64,000 bases of DNA from Apostichopus japonicus (lineage: Eukaryota; Echinodermata; Holothuroidea; Aspidochirotida; Stichopodidae): assembly GCF_037975245.1 (NCBI RefSeq), contig NC_092572.1:18685989-18749988 (forward strand). The letters are read 5' to 3'. Each line of letters opens with the position of its first letter. Position 1 is the stretch's first letter. The translations under genes and the position numbers were made by a program. Below the pieces are notes generated by a model. That model did not search any database. It saw only the letters and a program-made list of their open reading frames with translations, and had not been told where the DNA came from. Positions 1-52,230 of the stretch are shown here, piece after piece.

Positions 1-42
1 ACCACGAATACCACCACCTGTCAATTGCAATCAAAAAACACA

Positions 43-40908
<40,866 letters not shown>

Positions 40909-42284
40909 TGTCGGTAGAGGGCCTATAGGTTACGTAAGACACTAGCACTTGTGAATGGATACAGTTACAGCAACTTTTGCCGTTGGAATGAAGACTTCTG
41001 TTTTGATGACAATGGTTTTATGAACGTATTTACCTGTCAAGCTATGTCATGGTCGAGTAGCTTCACTGTCTGTGAAAATATTGCCATGTCTTATATTGTT
41101 TGCTTCATTTCAGCAAGATCTGGAGCCCACCTTTTCAAAACCTTTGATTGTCTAGGTCGGTGGTCACCCCATTTTTGACTTTCTTTGAAAAGACAGTGCT
41201 CGCATGGTTCATCAAATCGGTTTGCTTTAACTCTAATAATGTCTGAGAGAGAGACCTATGTAAAAGTAACAGGAAGCGACTAATCAATAACCTCGTTTAC
41301 AAAAAAACTGTAACCGCATCAGTGGCGTACACATGATATCAAAGGTGAAGGAGGGGATGGGGGAAGGGGAAGAATTCTCAATGTTTCCAACCTGCATGAC
41401 TTATATGATGACATTGAAACCTTTAATGAAGGGCCAAAGATGGATGCAGGATTTTTTAATATAAAGGATGGGTGTGCCCGTGGAGTTATGGAGGTCTGGG
41501 GGTCCTCCAAAGACAAGATTTAAGCGCAAGGGTTGTGCTAATTAATACTACTGAAAGAGATTTAACATCCCTACACCCCCCCCCCCCACACACACACAGA
41601 CACACTCTTTGAATCTCCGCCAGTTGGTGTTTTAGTAAAGTTGTTTGATGAAGGTGGGGATGTTTAACCCAAATACTGGATACCGATGTCTACAACCAAC
41701 TTTTCATTACGTTTTGCTCAATAAAAAGTCAAATGTAGGCAATTTTGATCAATGTACCACTTTTGGCAATTAAGATCAGTTAAACCGGTGTAAATTTTAC
41801 CCAACTTTGATTTGATACATAAGTACCCGTGCAGTGTTGGGTATAATATTTGTTCCTGTTTATGAAGGATAAGTGAATAACAATCTTTTGTTCATGTAAA
41901 TGCATTTTCTTTCCGGGTTCACCTTCACAATTAGGTCTAACTTAGATAATCAGGTACATTTGAAGCAATTAGGTTTAGCAATTGGGAGGTTCCGGGTTCA
42001 GACAAGCATCCATTATTTGTGTTCAAGATCACACAGAAAAGAGAGATTTTAACATAGAGGTGGCTTTGCATTACCTACATGCAAAAATTATCGCTTCTCG
42101 TCCAGTGAGAATCACAGTCAAACTTGACGAGTGACGGAGCTAGGGGTACAGACCCCCCTCCCCCCTCCGCCCCGAGGCCCGGGGTATTTAGGCCCTGGGT
42201 CAGGGATTAAATTTTGAGACTGAGAAAGTACGGAGGTGCCTACGAAAACAAATGAGATATACTGAAGAGTGCAGAAATGAGGCC

Positions 42285-42330
<46 letters not shown>

Positions 42331-42490
42331 GAAAATCGTAGTAACTCCATGTCTTAATATGGGAGGAAAACTTTGAAAATTGAATAGGCCATTATGCCTG
42401 ATTGAATTCGAAACTTCACCACTTGTGACAAGAGTTGGTGAAACACTTGAGAGTTTGACATTAAATATTCGAATCTAAGTTGGCAACCCT
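40909..42490. other. Region upstream of the large gene, no gene seen
   Basis: Would hold the promoter and 5' UTR of the Reeler/HYR gene; no confident TATA box or initiator could be chosen. Contains CAGTGGCGTA at about 41320, a terminus-like sequence of DNA transposons, a C-rich run at 41574, and (AT)n at about 42290-42326. Confidence 0.4.
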
Positions 42491-42508
42491 GGAATATACA
42501 ATGCCCCG

Positions 42509-42884
42509 ATGGCTTACACAGAGAAATTACTCCCTAACTATAAGAAAGAGGAAATTGCCTCAGCCACGAAAGGTATAAAATTTGAAAACCGTGGGCAATA
42601 CCTCACTACCAAACCTAAACAAAAGGAACCACCGCTTGTGTTCAAGCTCACCTATACACCCCATATCAAAACCGCGCATTTGAAGAAAAAAAACACTTTT
42701 GAAACATTGGCACTTAATCTCGCAACACGCGGAATTATCCAAACTGTTTACAAAAGAACCGATTCTAGCCTACAAAAGGGCCCAAAATCTCAAAGATTTA
42801 CTTGTTAACTCAAGGTTTCGTACTAACGAAGAATCAGCTGACGCTCAAGGTTCACACGAAGCTCTTTTAGATGCTCTTATATAG
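42509..42884 (+). pseudogene. Penelope-like element reverse-transcriptase C-terminal remnant
   Basis: Two overlapping plus-strand frames together give KEPPLVFKLTYTPHIK and then KHWHLISQHAELSKLF with EPILAYKRAQNLKDLLVNS. This resembles the Penelope-like pattern 'V.TYNP....I..IIKKHW.LL...LF..PP..A+RR.KNLRDLLVRS' at the end of the reverse transcriptase. A frameshift near 42690 separates the halves, and no GIY-YIG domain follows. Similar motifs also occur in some other retroelements. Confidence 0.65.
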
Positions 42885-43507
42885 CTGCACTATGAGTCCA
42901 TAAAACTCGTGGACAGCAAATAGATGCATTTTGAAAACGAGACGCCCAGGCCGAATATAAAATATTCAAAGTTTACTACTGATGAAGCTCCTCCTATAAA
43001 GTTTGAGAGCAGAAACCGGTCTAATGGGTCATAGGAACCTACGCTGGTCTCTCCTACTATTAACAGTACACTCCAGTGGCGGATCCAGGATTTCGCCAAA
43101 GGGGGGGCCCAGATGGGAAATGCCTAATCGTCGTCCTGGGGGACGGGTCTAAGGGGAGTGGGTGCCCCCCTCCCCTTTGGAAAATTTCACAAAATATGGA
43201 GGTCCTCGGTGCAATCTGGTGCTACTTTTCGTGAAAGTTTGGAGTAAAATTTATTTCCAATAAATCATGTATTCATGGTTTGCCGGGCATATATTTGCAA
43301 TTTCGAGCAATGAGCTGGGATTTACGTCTTTGGGGAGTAGGTGGTGATGCAAACTACTTTTTACCAGGCTACTCCAGGCCATTTCATCTTGGATGCCCCT
43401 TTCCAGATGGAGACTATTGATGCAGTCAGAGTGCCCCTCTCACCTTCACTTTATCAGAATGATGGTGTACTCTTTTTGCAAATTTATTTTACAAAAAAAT
43501 ACACGCA

Positions 43508-44849
43508 CAGTGGCGTAGCTAGGATTATTAGAGTTTTTTAGTGGGGGGGCCATGGCGGCTGTTCTTTCTTGTGGGGGGGGGGGCAGGAGGTTACTATCTA
43601 AGCGGAGCGCCACCTTGGTTGGCGCGGAGCGTACAGAGAAAATATGAGATTTCAGCACCCCCCAGATCGCAGGAGATGGCACCTGTGAGGCAAAATAGCA
43701 ACCAAAAAGATGTGCAACTTTGGTGACAGAAATGCAAAAAAAGTTTTTTCTCTTTCATGCTGACTGGCCTTGCAAACTCAGCCAGACTTTTAACTTGAGG
43801 GAAGTTGGCATCATTTGTCGTTTCAAGCTACCAAGGCCTTTCTCCCAACTCAAAACCCCTGTGGGCTACCGGTAGGTTTGCAGGATATGCCCACATGTGG
43901 ACTTAAATAGCATTAGAGGAAGGGGATGGAAGACTAACACGCATCGATGTTTCGGTAATGGTCCACATTGGTGGGTCAGTGCTAATTAGGCCATTTATTG
44001 GGTTTCTTGAGGCAGCTGTCATCAGAATCTGGGGTTTTGTGCCAATCGATGACCGATAACATGTATTGGTATGTAAATTTCTTCTTCATATATCTAGCAA
44101 CACTCTAAAAACAAATGAGTGGATTTCATTCCATTGGAGTGATCACTCGGCACACTTCAAATTAAGAGTGAAATTTAACTCTATTGGAGTTAACCCTCAC
44201 TCCTAATATGAGTGAATATAACTCTATTAGGAGTTAAGATTTACTCCAATGGAGTGGAAATTCACTCTTATACCGGAATGTGCTCAGTGATCACTCCCAT
44301 GGAGTGAAATTCACCTATGTTTTTATCAGTACAGTACAGTGCATATCATCATAGACGTACGTACGTACTACGTACGTTCGTATATCAGACGCACTCGATA
44401 CCCACGATACGATACGGTCCTGGAGAAACTATTTCCACTCATCATTTTTTAAGGCGATACAGTAGTGAGTATTGAACAGGCACAGCCGCATGTTTGCAGG
44501 AATTTCAGAATTCCCAATATTTTATATCTCTACCAGTAGTGAAAATCATGTTTCGACAGTTTCGTTGGCATAAAAAAGTTGTTTTGTGGAATATTCAATG
44601 ACATATCAGGGGCTGATGCAGGATTTGTGACAGGGGGGTCTGACTGGTCCAGCCGCGCCTGAACGTAAGACTATATAAGCGGAGCGCCGTCATCGGTTGG
44701 CGTGGAGCGTACATGAAAATTTTTGGCTTTACAAACCCCCCAGATGGCCGGAAACGGCACTTCCCGAGTATTCTAAGCAGCATGTACCCAGGGGGGCAGC
44801 CTATTTCATGGGGGCCTCGGCCCCCAGGCCCCCCATAGCTACGCCACTG
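43508..44849. mobile_element. Nested DNA transposon with CAGTGGCGTAGCTAGG-type ends
   Basis: Left end CAGTGGCGTAGCTAGG and inverted right end CATAGCTACGCCACTG (14-15 of 16). Flanks TACACGCA and ATCACGCA agree at 6 of 8, suggesting an 8-bp target-site duplication as in hAT elements. Two direct copies of a subterminal block (AAGCGGAGCGCC, GGTTGGCG, GGAGCGTACA, CCCCCCAGAT) occur at about 43600 and 44680, so the interior may itself be composite. Confidence 0.7.
44103..44330. mobile_element. Palindromic MITE (~230 bp)
   Basis: The two halves are inverted copies: CCATTGGAGTGATCACT(C) on the left matches CCATGGGAGTGATCACT read from the right, and the outer CTCTAAAAACAAATGAGTGG matches the reverse of CACCTATGTTTTTATCAG. 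The centre repeats ACTCTATTGGAGTT-type short palindromes. It lies inside the 43508-44849 element. Confidence 0.8.
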
Positions 44850-44959
44850 ATCACGCATGGGGCCCTTTCCCTCGAACGCGGTAAAAAAAAAAAAAAATCA
44901 GGATTTTCAAAAAGGGGGGGGCCCGGGCCCCCCGGCCCCCCCCCTGGATCCGCCCCTGC

Positions 44960-46600
44960 ACTCAATTCACCTAATAAGTGCAATTATGTTTCACCATGAG
45001 GAGCATGCTATAAGTTCATGTTCCTCGGGCCCTCCCTTTAAAATACTTCATGTTCTTGGCGACTACGTTGCTTTAGATAGTGTAAAACCGCCTACACAAC
45101 CATTTCAGTTGAAAAACTCAACACAAGGGTATTACAAATGGTGAGTCCAGTATTGTGAGAGAAGGGATGGAGGGCAACTGGAAGATTACTCTTCTATAAT
45201 GTATTTCATCTTTTAGATATATCACGTATGTTATTCAGCTAAAGTTTTATGCTTTATGCGCGACATAGAGATGGGTGGTAAATGCAGGCATGTCTATGCT
45301 TGAGCGCTTGTCAAGGATGTCAATTTTTCACGCAATTTTTTCGAACTCACTTGATTGAGGGGCCCACTCTATTGCCGGTCCCATGGCTCGGTGATCTCTT
45401 AAGACGGCCCTGACTTACATATATTGTGGTTTATGACATTGACAAAGTACCGTACTGGACTGAGTTTTGAAACTGGGTGAACACACCTGTGTGTTTTCGA
45501 TATTGACTGTGATTCCCGCAGTTGTAGTCATCAGAACAAAACAGGAAATATTAACCTTTGTCCTGATCAAGTGTGTTATTGTGTTATTCATATCCTGATC
45601 TCAAGGTTGCGTTCTTTATTCGTATTTCATTTTCGCAGTTGTATTTTTTGGGGGAATTCCCGACCAGATAGATTGGTAACTTTGTAAAGAACGCTCACAG
45701 TTCACTTTCTAATGAAATAATTTGTATTGCTTTATCATGCCATTGCGTTCTGCAGCGATACAATTGGGATCTCTGGCCGCGCCCAGAGCCATATATCTGT
45801 CCACACACCTTAGTTATCAGAGGCCGCTAGTTCCGCAAACCTTGTAAACCTGTTGTGTCCTAAACCACTCACAATTCCATTGGGGATTTTTGTTATCAAG
45901 ATTTGCTGAAACGTTCCATTAAGTGGGCTTGTATCTTGTATATGACTCTTGTTTAGTCCTGTCAATCAACTTTTTACAGGACTGTAGTTCTGCAGCCATC
46001 CTTGAAACTTGGGTAAAATTATGAAAAAAACTTAAACGAGGACTTAGCCAGAAATTTATAAGGGGGAGTGGGGGGGGGGGGGAAGGGGGGCATCGCAGTC
46101 TGGTCATATCATCCACAAATATAAAATTATTCTGTACAACGACGCCACACAATCTTTCAGCCGTTGACCTCTATAAGGCTGTTTACGCCACTGCCTTCGT
46201 CTGATGGCTTCATGAAAACAGAATGTAATTGCAGTAAGAATCGATTTATCGAACATGGTCAAGCCATGTGTAGGTTGTTAGGCGAGAGTTCGAACTAAAT
46301 GGTAGTCAGTGATCTGATATCGTAGAAATGCTATGTGCAAAAGCCTAAGCTTTACTGATCATAGATGATCAAACTAAATTGTAACTATTTTTTTCTTTTC
46401 ATAATCGTACCATCACTGTACAGTATTAAAATATGATCAATTCCTTCCCGAAAAAATAGGTCGTCTTGAATCTGCCCGATAGTCTGCATGGATGATTGCA
46501 CTGATTAAATTTACATGTTCCCGGCAACTATATATTTCCGCGAAGAATTGCTCATAACTTATGTGACAAACCGCAAGTAGTTAAAGCCCGACAACATGTG
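44960..46600. other. Gene-free stretch
   Basis: No convincing coding sequence. A G-rich run lies at 46060-46090. ACGCCACTG near 46188 resembles an inverted transposon end but no partner could be paired with confidence. Confidence 0.4.
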
Positions 46601-46639
46601 AGTCATGCACTCTGGCCTGATGCTATGCGCCCTTCCACA

Positions 46640-47600
46640 CCCTCCCTCCTAATAGCGACACCCGTGATCAGCCTACGCTATATTAGAGTCTCAAAATTAA
46701 AACTAGTTTTTCGGGATATTCATACCGATAAACCTGGAATATCTACCCATAATCCATGTTTATCATTCAATAATCCACATTCTTCTGCCGATAATCTTGG
46801 TTTTTCAACGATTAAGCTGGATTATTGCTCGAAAAATGCGGTTTATCGCCGCCGGTAATATTCGATTACCAACGGACAATCTTAATTTATCATCATGAAC
46901 TTACATCTGGATATCGGTCGAAAAACAAGGTTTTTAAGGAAATTCTGGATTATCAGTTGATAATAGAGAATTATCGATAGATAATTTGGATTATCAGTTG
47001 AAATCAATTTTCTGAATTTTGTCATTTTGTCGAGATGGTAGTAACTGTGCAACTCGTCAATTTGCATAAAATTGATGCATTGACGAGATCCGTTATCTCG
47101 TCAAAACGTCAATTTTCTGAATTTTGTCATTCTGTCGAGATGGTAGTAAGTGTGCAATTCGTCAATTTGCAGTAAACTCACGTTTTGACGAGATCCGTTA
47201 TCTCGTCAAAACGTCAATTTTCTGAATTTTGTCACGTTACCATCTCGTCAATTCGTCAATTTGCAGATAATTGTCCTTTGTCAGGTTGGTAACTCGTCAA
47301 TGCAATGTCCCTTCTACGCTTCCGTACTTCTTCGATAATCCAGGTTTTCGGTTAATAAACCGATTGTCGACCGATACACCTAGAAAATCACTCAATAAAC
47401 GTGGATTATCGGTCGAAAATCCATGGTTTTTGTCAATATTCCACGTTTTTAACCAATATTTTAGGATTTTTGCGGAAAATCTATAATTTTCGAACTATTG
47501 TCCAAGCTTTCGGTGACATTTCAGGTTTTTTCAGCGATAATCCAGGTTCTACGTTGAAATTATTGGATTATTTGCCAAAAACAAAGATGTAACTCCTGCT
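46640..47600. repeat. Repeat cluster with GATAATCC-type short units and a hairpin tandem array
   Basis: Outer parts hold many degenerate ~30-bp units around (C)GATAATCCAGGTTTTTC, some inverted. The centre (about 47010-47290) has tandem units of CGTCAATTTTCTGAATTTTG, TGTCGAGATGGTAGTAA and CGTCAATTTGCA, with two perfect hairpins TTGACGAGAT-CCGTT-ATCTCGTCAA. No coding potential. Confidence 0.85.
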
Positions 47601-49370
47601 GCTTTTTGGCACTTTTCTTGAGATAGGATAACACTAGAGCGGATTAATATTGACTCTAACAGGAGTATGCCACCATAACAGCATCGACTTTACGTCTAAG
47701 AAATGTTTCTCGATTTGGGTGTTTCTGAAGCGAAGTTAAAAGCTTGCACCAGACTTCTGTGCGCTATATTAAAATCAAATTACGTAAAAGGTAAACGTTA
47801 TGGATAAGAAGTTACTGGTGTGGACAAATTGTACAACTGTAGGAGAAAAGGCTAAAAATACCTTAAAAAGTGAACCTCGCGGAACTAGCCTCGTATACAC
47901 TTTATGTACAAACAAGGAGACAATTCAGTACTAGCCTAGCCTACATAAACTAGGCTTGGCGATCAGGCCTAACAGTTAAAAGTTACTTCAGTCTACTGCA
48001 TATCAAACTTTGCAATGACGGTGCAAGGCGGGTTAGCCTTGCATAGGTTTAACTAATTCTAATTCATCGGTACAAAATTGTTTGATATGATATTTAATAG
48101 GCTAGTGTTGTAAGCCTAGGCAAGGCTACAGTATGTCTGGAAGACAGTTACAGTACTGGGCCTAGGCCTAAGTCAATGTTAGAATTTGCCTCAGCACGTA
48201 TCTTCTATATCTGGCATATAGGGCAAATCTATTGTCATATTAAATTCCTGCACCCTTAGATGTACCGGTCTGTGTTAGGTTTACAAGACAATTGTATTTG
48301 AAGCATAGCATATCAACACTCCCAACACACATTAAGAATTGTGCAACTTGTGAATTGCTTTTTGTCAAGAAAACCACAGAACTTTATGGCTTTTAGTTAG
48401 CCTCAATGTTTTATGACAATAACAGTTTCAGTTCTGATAATGTAATGCAAAGTAGAGTAGTCCAGATGGATCCTCTGAGCTATGAAAATATTTTACACGG
48501 CTGCTTAAAGGGAATTTTTTTTTTTTTTAAAGTAATTGTGTTGCATATACATGTCATATTTATAATATTTATTACTGTACCCTTTCAAAACAAGATTTGA
48601 GATGTCACAACTTGTTTGGTTGCTTAAAACGTAACTAGCGAGTTATCACTGTAACCCTTTAATCCAACATCACACATTTTTGCCCTACAGATATAATTTT
48701 CAACTATATTGATGTCATTTGCAAACCTTGCAAGTTTATGATCAATCCTTGTACAAGCCTCTAAGGACAGTGGTACTTGGTAGTTAGTATAACATATTAT
48801 ATTTGCATGTATCTAGATTCTTTTACAGCGAAGTGTGATATATGACAAAAGTAATGCAGCATTGAGACATGTTGGTCAATTTGTGAATCTACGGACTACA
48901 GTAGTACTTTGACTCCTTGTGGTCATCTAAAACATAGGCTGTAACACAAATCATGTGGACAACAAATTAAAAATACATAAGAGTTTTCCTTTAGCAGTAC
49001 AGGAAGTTTTCCTTTCAGCAGTATGGGAAACTTAATGTAAAAGCTACATGCGCAAGCAGCTGCTGAAAGATGCAATTTGGATGCATATATTTGGATAATT
49101 TCAAACTTTATAAACTTATCAAATTTGCAAAATTTCTGTGCAATATATTTGTTCCGAGTATTGTGTTTTCTATGAATATTCCCTGTTTCCACTTCCTCTG
49201 CAGAAAAAAAGATAAAAACATTTAGCAAAAAGTCCTGTGTCCCCCAGTCTCTGACAAACATCATCGAGAAATCTGCTTTGAAATGACAATATTTCTAGTA
49301 TTTCAGAAGTGTTAAGTGTGAAACCAAACATAAAATTCCTTCCTTATCATGTTTTTACTGTTTTTTATCC
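47601..49370. other. Upstream region of AAR2, no separate gene seen
   Basis: Likely contains the AAR2 promoter and a non-coding first exon, because the coding exon starts just after an acceptor (TTTTTTATCCAG at about 49372). Neither promoter nor first exon could be placed from sequence alone. Confidence 0.4.
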
Positions 49371-49422
49371 AGGAAAGAATATTCGGTACAAACTGATATC
49401 TAGCCCCATTGGAGGTGGAAAA

Positions 49423-50532
49423 ATGGCTTCTATGAGTCAAGAAACAGCCCAGAAGCTGTTTGAAGAAGGGGCAGTGTTGCTGTTTCTGGATGTCCCTCCC
49501 GGTACAGAGTTTGGTATCGATTACACCACTTGGAACACTGGTGAAAAGTTTAAAGGAGTCAAAATGATCCCAGCGGGGATTCATTTTGTTCATTACAGTG
49601 CTGTTAGCCTGACGCAAGGTGACAAAGCCCCTCGAACAGGCTTCTTTCACTGTTTTGGATCTCGAGAAGTCTTGGTCAAGAGATGGGACCCTTCGTTAGA
49701 GGATATCAGAGATGAAGAAGTCACCTCGGAAGAAATTGAGGAGAAGAGAAACACTCTGAAAGAGTTAGATCCCTTCTTAGGCGTTTACCCATATGACAAT
49801 TTCAAAAAGTGGGTGTCTTTGACCAACGAAATCACCAAAGATTTAGTCCAAAAGATATCCCCTCTTTGTGGCAAGATAGCATCTGCCGCACAACTGGTAC
49901 CCGATGATGCCTCCAGGACGACCTCTGACAGGGCTAAGCTGAAGGAAAGAGATGAAGGCAGTAGAAGTGCCGAACAGAATTTACCCAGAATGCACAGCAA
50001 GCCTGGCACAGCCCTTAGATTTTCAGAAATACCAATGCAGAGTTATCCGGAGGGTGCCTCTCCTGCAGAAATAACCAGACACAGCATGGACAGAAGTTTT
50101 ACCTTATCATCTTTGCTGGCTGCCCATTATGATAAAGAGCCGCAGAGGATTCTGGGAGAAATCCAGGTAGCGTTCATCTGTTTCCTGATCGGTCAAGTCT
50201 ACGATGCTTTTGAACAATGGAAGCAACTAGTAGCTCTTTTATGCTCTTGTGAAACCGCGATTTCAGAGTACGGGCCCCTCTATTCTGCTTTTATTCAAAT
50301 GATGCACTTTCAACTGAAAGAAATCCCCGCGGACTTTTTCGTGGATATAGTCTCTAGAGATAATTTTCTCACGTCGACCCTGAGGACGTTCTTCCAAAAC
50401 ATACGGTCCTCTGAAGCTGACGAACCTTTAAAAGAGAAATGCAGGCGATTCCAGCAAAATTTAACAAAGAAGTATCGATGGGACTTTGAAAGTGAACCGG
50501 ATGATGAGGCACCAATCATCGTTGAACTTTGA
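49423..50532 (+). CDS. AAR2: AAR2 splicing factor homologue (U5 snRNP assembly factor)
   Basis: Encodes 369 residues (human AAR2 is 384). AAR2 binds PRP8 in the cytoplasm and holds U5 snRNP in an immature state until BRR2 replaces it. N-terminal beta-domain: ETAQKLFEEGAVLLFLDVPP, then GTEFGIDYTTWNTGEKFKGV and KMIPAGIHFVHYS, all strongly conserved. The C-terminal helical domain has FSEIPMQSYPEGASPAEITR, HSMD, and the hallmark EIPADFFVDIVSRDNFLTST. It ends KKYRWDFESEPDDEAPIIVEL, as in the family. I chose ATG 49423 (MASMSQ): the longer frame to 49309 runs through a splice acceptor and adds non-conserved residues. The whole coding sequence is one exon. A nearby variable linker (about residues 160-205) is normal for AAR2. 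Confidence 0.97.
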   Translation: MASMSQETAQKLFEEGAVLLFLDVPPGTEFGIDYTTWNTGEKFKGVKMIPAGIHFVHYSAVSLTQGDKAPRTGFFHCFGSREVLVKRWDPSLEDIRDEEVTSEEIEEKRNTLKELDPFLGVYPYDNFKKWVSLTNEITKDLVQKISPLCGKIASAAQLVPDDASRTTSDRAKLKERDEGSRSAEQNLPRMHSKPGTALRFSEIPMQSYPEGASPAEITRHSMDRSFTLSSLLAAHYDKEPQRILGEIQVAFICFLIGQVYDAFEQWKQLVALLCSCETAISEYGPLYSAFIQMMHFQLKEIPADFFVDIVSRDNFLTSTLRTFFQNIRSSEADEPLKEKCRRFQQNLTKKYRWDFESEPDDEAPIIVEL

Positions 50533-52135
50533 ACAATTTTTGTTGAAAATTCCTGTGACTATTTCTGTCAGGGATTGTGAATACTGCAGCCACATTATAG
50601 CTAAGATTTAACATTCATTGGGAGATGTCCCGGATAAATGTTGATTCACACAAAAGCTGAAGATTCGATCAAGTCACATATTTCTTCTTCTTTTTTGTTC
50701 AATGCTCTTCTTCACTCACGACAGTGGTTATGTTTTTGTAATGGAGATGGGTTTTGCAAATTTTATGCTGTTTCAAAAAATATTCAAGCTCTTTACATGA
50801 CCTTTTGATGGCATTGAGTTTTCAGGGTCAACTCTATGAACATTTCTACGGTCTTGGAAATATGAAAGTAAAAACAAAGAGAAAGTAAAATATATTTATC
50901 CTAGTGGCATCTATGACATCACTATGACATCACAGACAGGTTTACCAAATAACAGCTCCTCCCAGAAACCACTTTTAAACTAGGATATCTAGCAAGATTT
51001 TTCTTAGCTGTTGGGAAAGTTGTTCTTCACAAAAGATCTGTCACATACATATATATATGCCATAGATCATGGTTAGCGTTTTGTTCCATTTAATAGTAAA
51101 GTCCTAAGAGAAAATATTTGAAGATTGAACAACCAGTTGTAACATTTATGAGATGCTTTAATCAAAAAGATAGTGAAATAGTAAAATTTCTTGTTTTGTA
51201 GAAAAGCTAATATGTTTCATTGCTTTTGTGGAACAACTTGCAAGCAAGGCATCTTGCTGTGCAATACATAATTAAATTATTCCTTGAGAAATTGTTAAAG
51301 AAAATTGTTCAGTTCGAATAATGGATCAATTTGTACTGTTTTGAGGGATGATGGGTAAACTTGGGTTAATAAGGAGGGTAAGGAGAAAGTGAACGCTGCT
51401 GGATATACAAGTGTTAGTGGGCAGGACCTGGTCAAAGAATCAATTAATAATAAATAGGATGATCCTACAGTCATAATCAGAGCAAAGAAAAAATTGTCAA
51501 TCCACAATATAGAAACTTTTATCGGTTTTATTGAGGAAATGCTTGTGGAGAAGATCATAAGGTGGATTTATTATGATAATAATAATAATTTCTGATACAA
51601 AAAATAAAAATAAAACAACAAAGATATTCATGTATGGCATGTTAACTTAACATGTACCCATAACATGTAATTTTCAACATTCAGTTCCCTTTTTCGATTA
51701 GAAAAATGATCAAGACTGCTCATTTTAAATCTGTTTCCATAGCAAATTACAAAAAGCAAATTTTGGCTACCTTAATAAAGAAACAAGGGTAAATTTGGTA
51801 ATCTATCGTATAAGTTTTAATAATTTGTACGTGAAAAATAAAATATGTCACACATTGTGATTAAAATTGTACAACGTATCTTATAATGAACTTTATACAA
51901 TCTTGGAAAATATCAGTTAATACCTGTGACAATCTCATCAGCAGAGTGTCGTTCTTTTGCAAACAATATCTTTCTTTTTAACCAACTGATAACTGAATCA
52001 CTTCAATGAATTTTCTGATTTCTAAGGGTCAATCCTGCTTGTCAAATTTCAAGCTTATTAGCATGTTTTGCTATCGGTTTGAGTTTAAACCAATATATTC
52101 TAAAGCACAGAAGCAGAGTACAACAGTACAAACCC
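50533..52135 (+). other. AAR2 3' flank and probable 3' UTR
   Basis: AT-rich, no coding features. AATAAA occurs near 51603 and 51775, so the transcript could end there, but which signal is used cannot be decided. Confidence 0.4.
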
Positions 52136-52230
52136 CAATTTCTGTGTGAGTCCCCTTAACGATGAATTTTGTGTGAGTCCCCACAACGATGAATTCTGTG
52201 TAAGTCCCCTTAACAATGAATTCTGTGTTA
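52136..52230. repeat. 30-bp tandem repeat, three units
   Basis: Units of TGTGTGAGTCCCCTTAACGA followed by TGAATT[T/C], with C/A and T/C variants. Confidence 0.85.

Larger units (their letters stand above)
43074..44958. mobile_element. DNA transposon with CAGTGGCGGATCCAGG-type ends (outer element of a nest)
   Basis: Left end CAGTGGCGGATCCAGG at 43074 and inverted right end CCTGGATCCGCCCCTG to 44958 match 14 of 16. The bases CACTC lie directly outside both ends, a likely 5-bp target-site duplication. Long G/C homopolymers sit just inside each end. No transposase is visible. A second element is nested inside. Confidence 0.72.
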
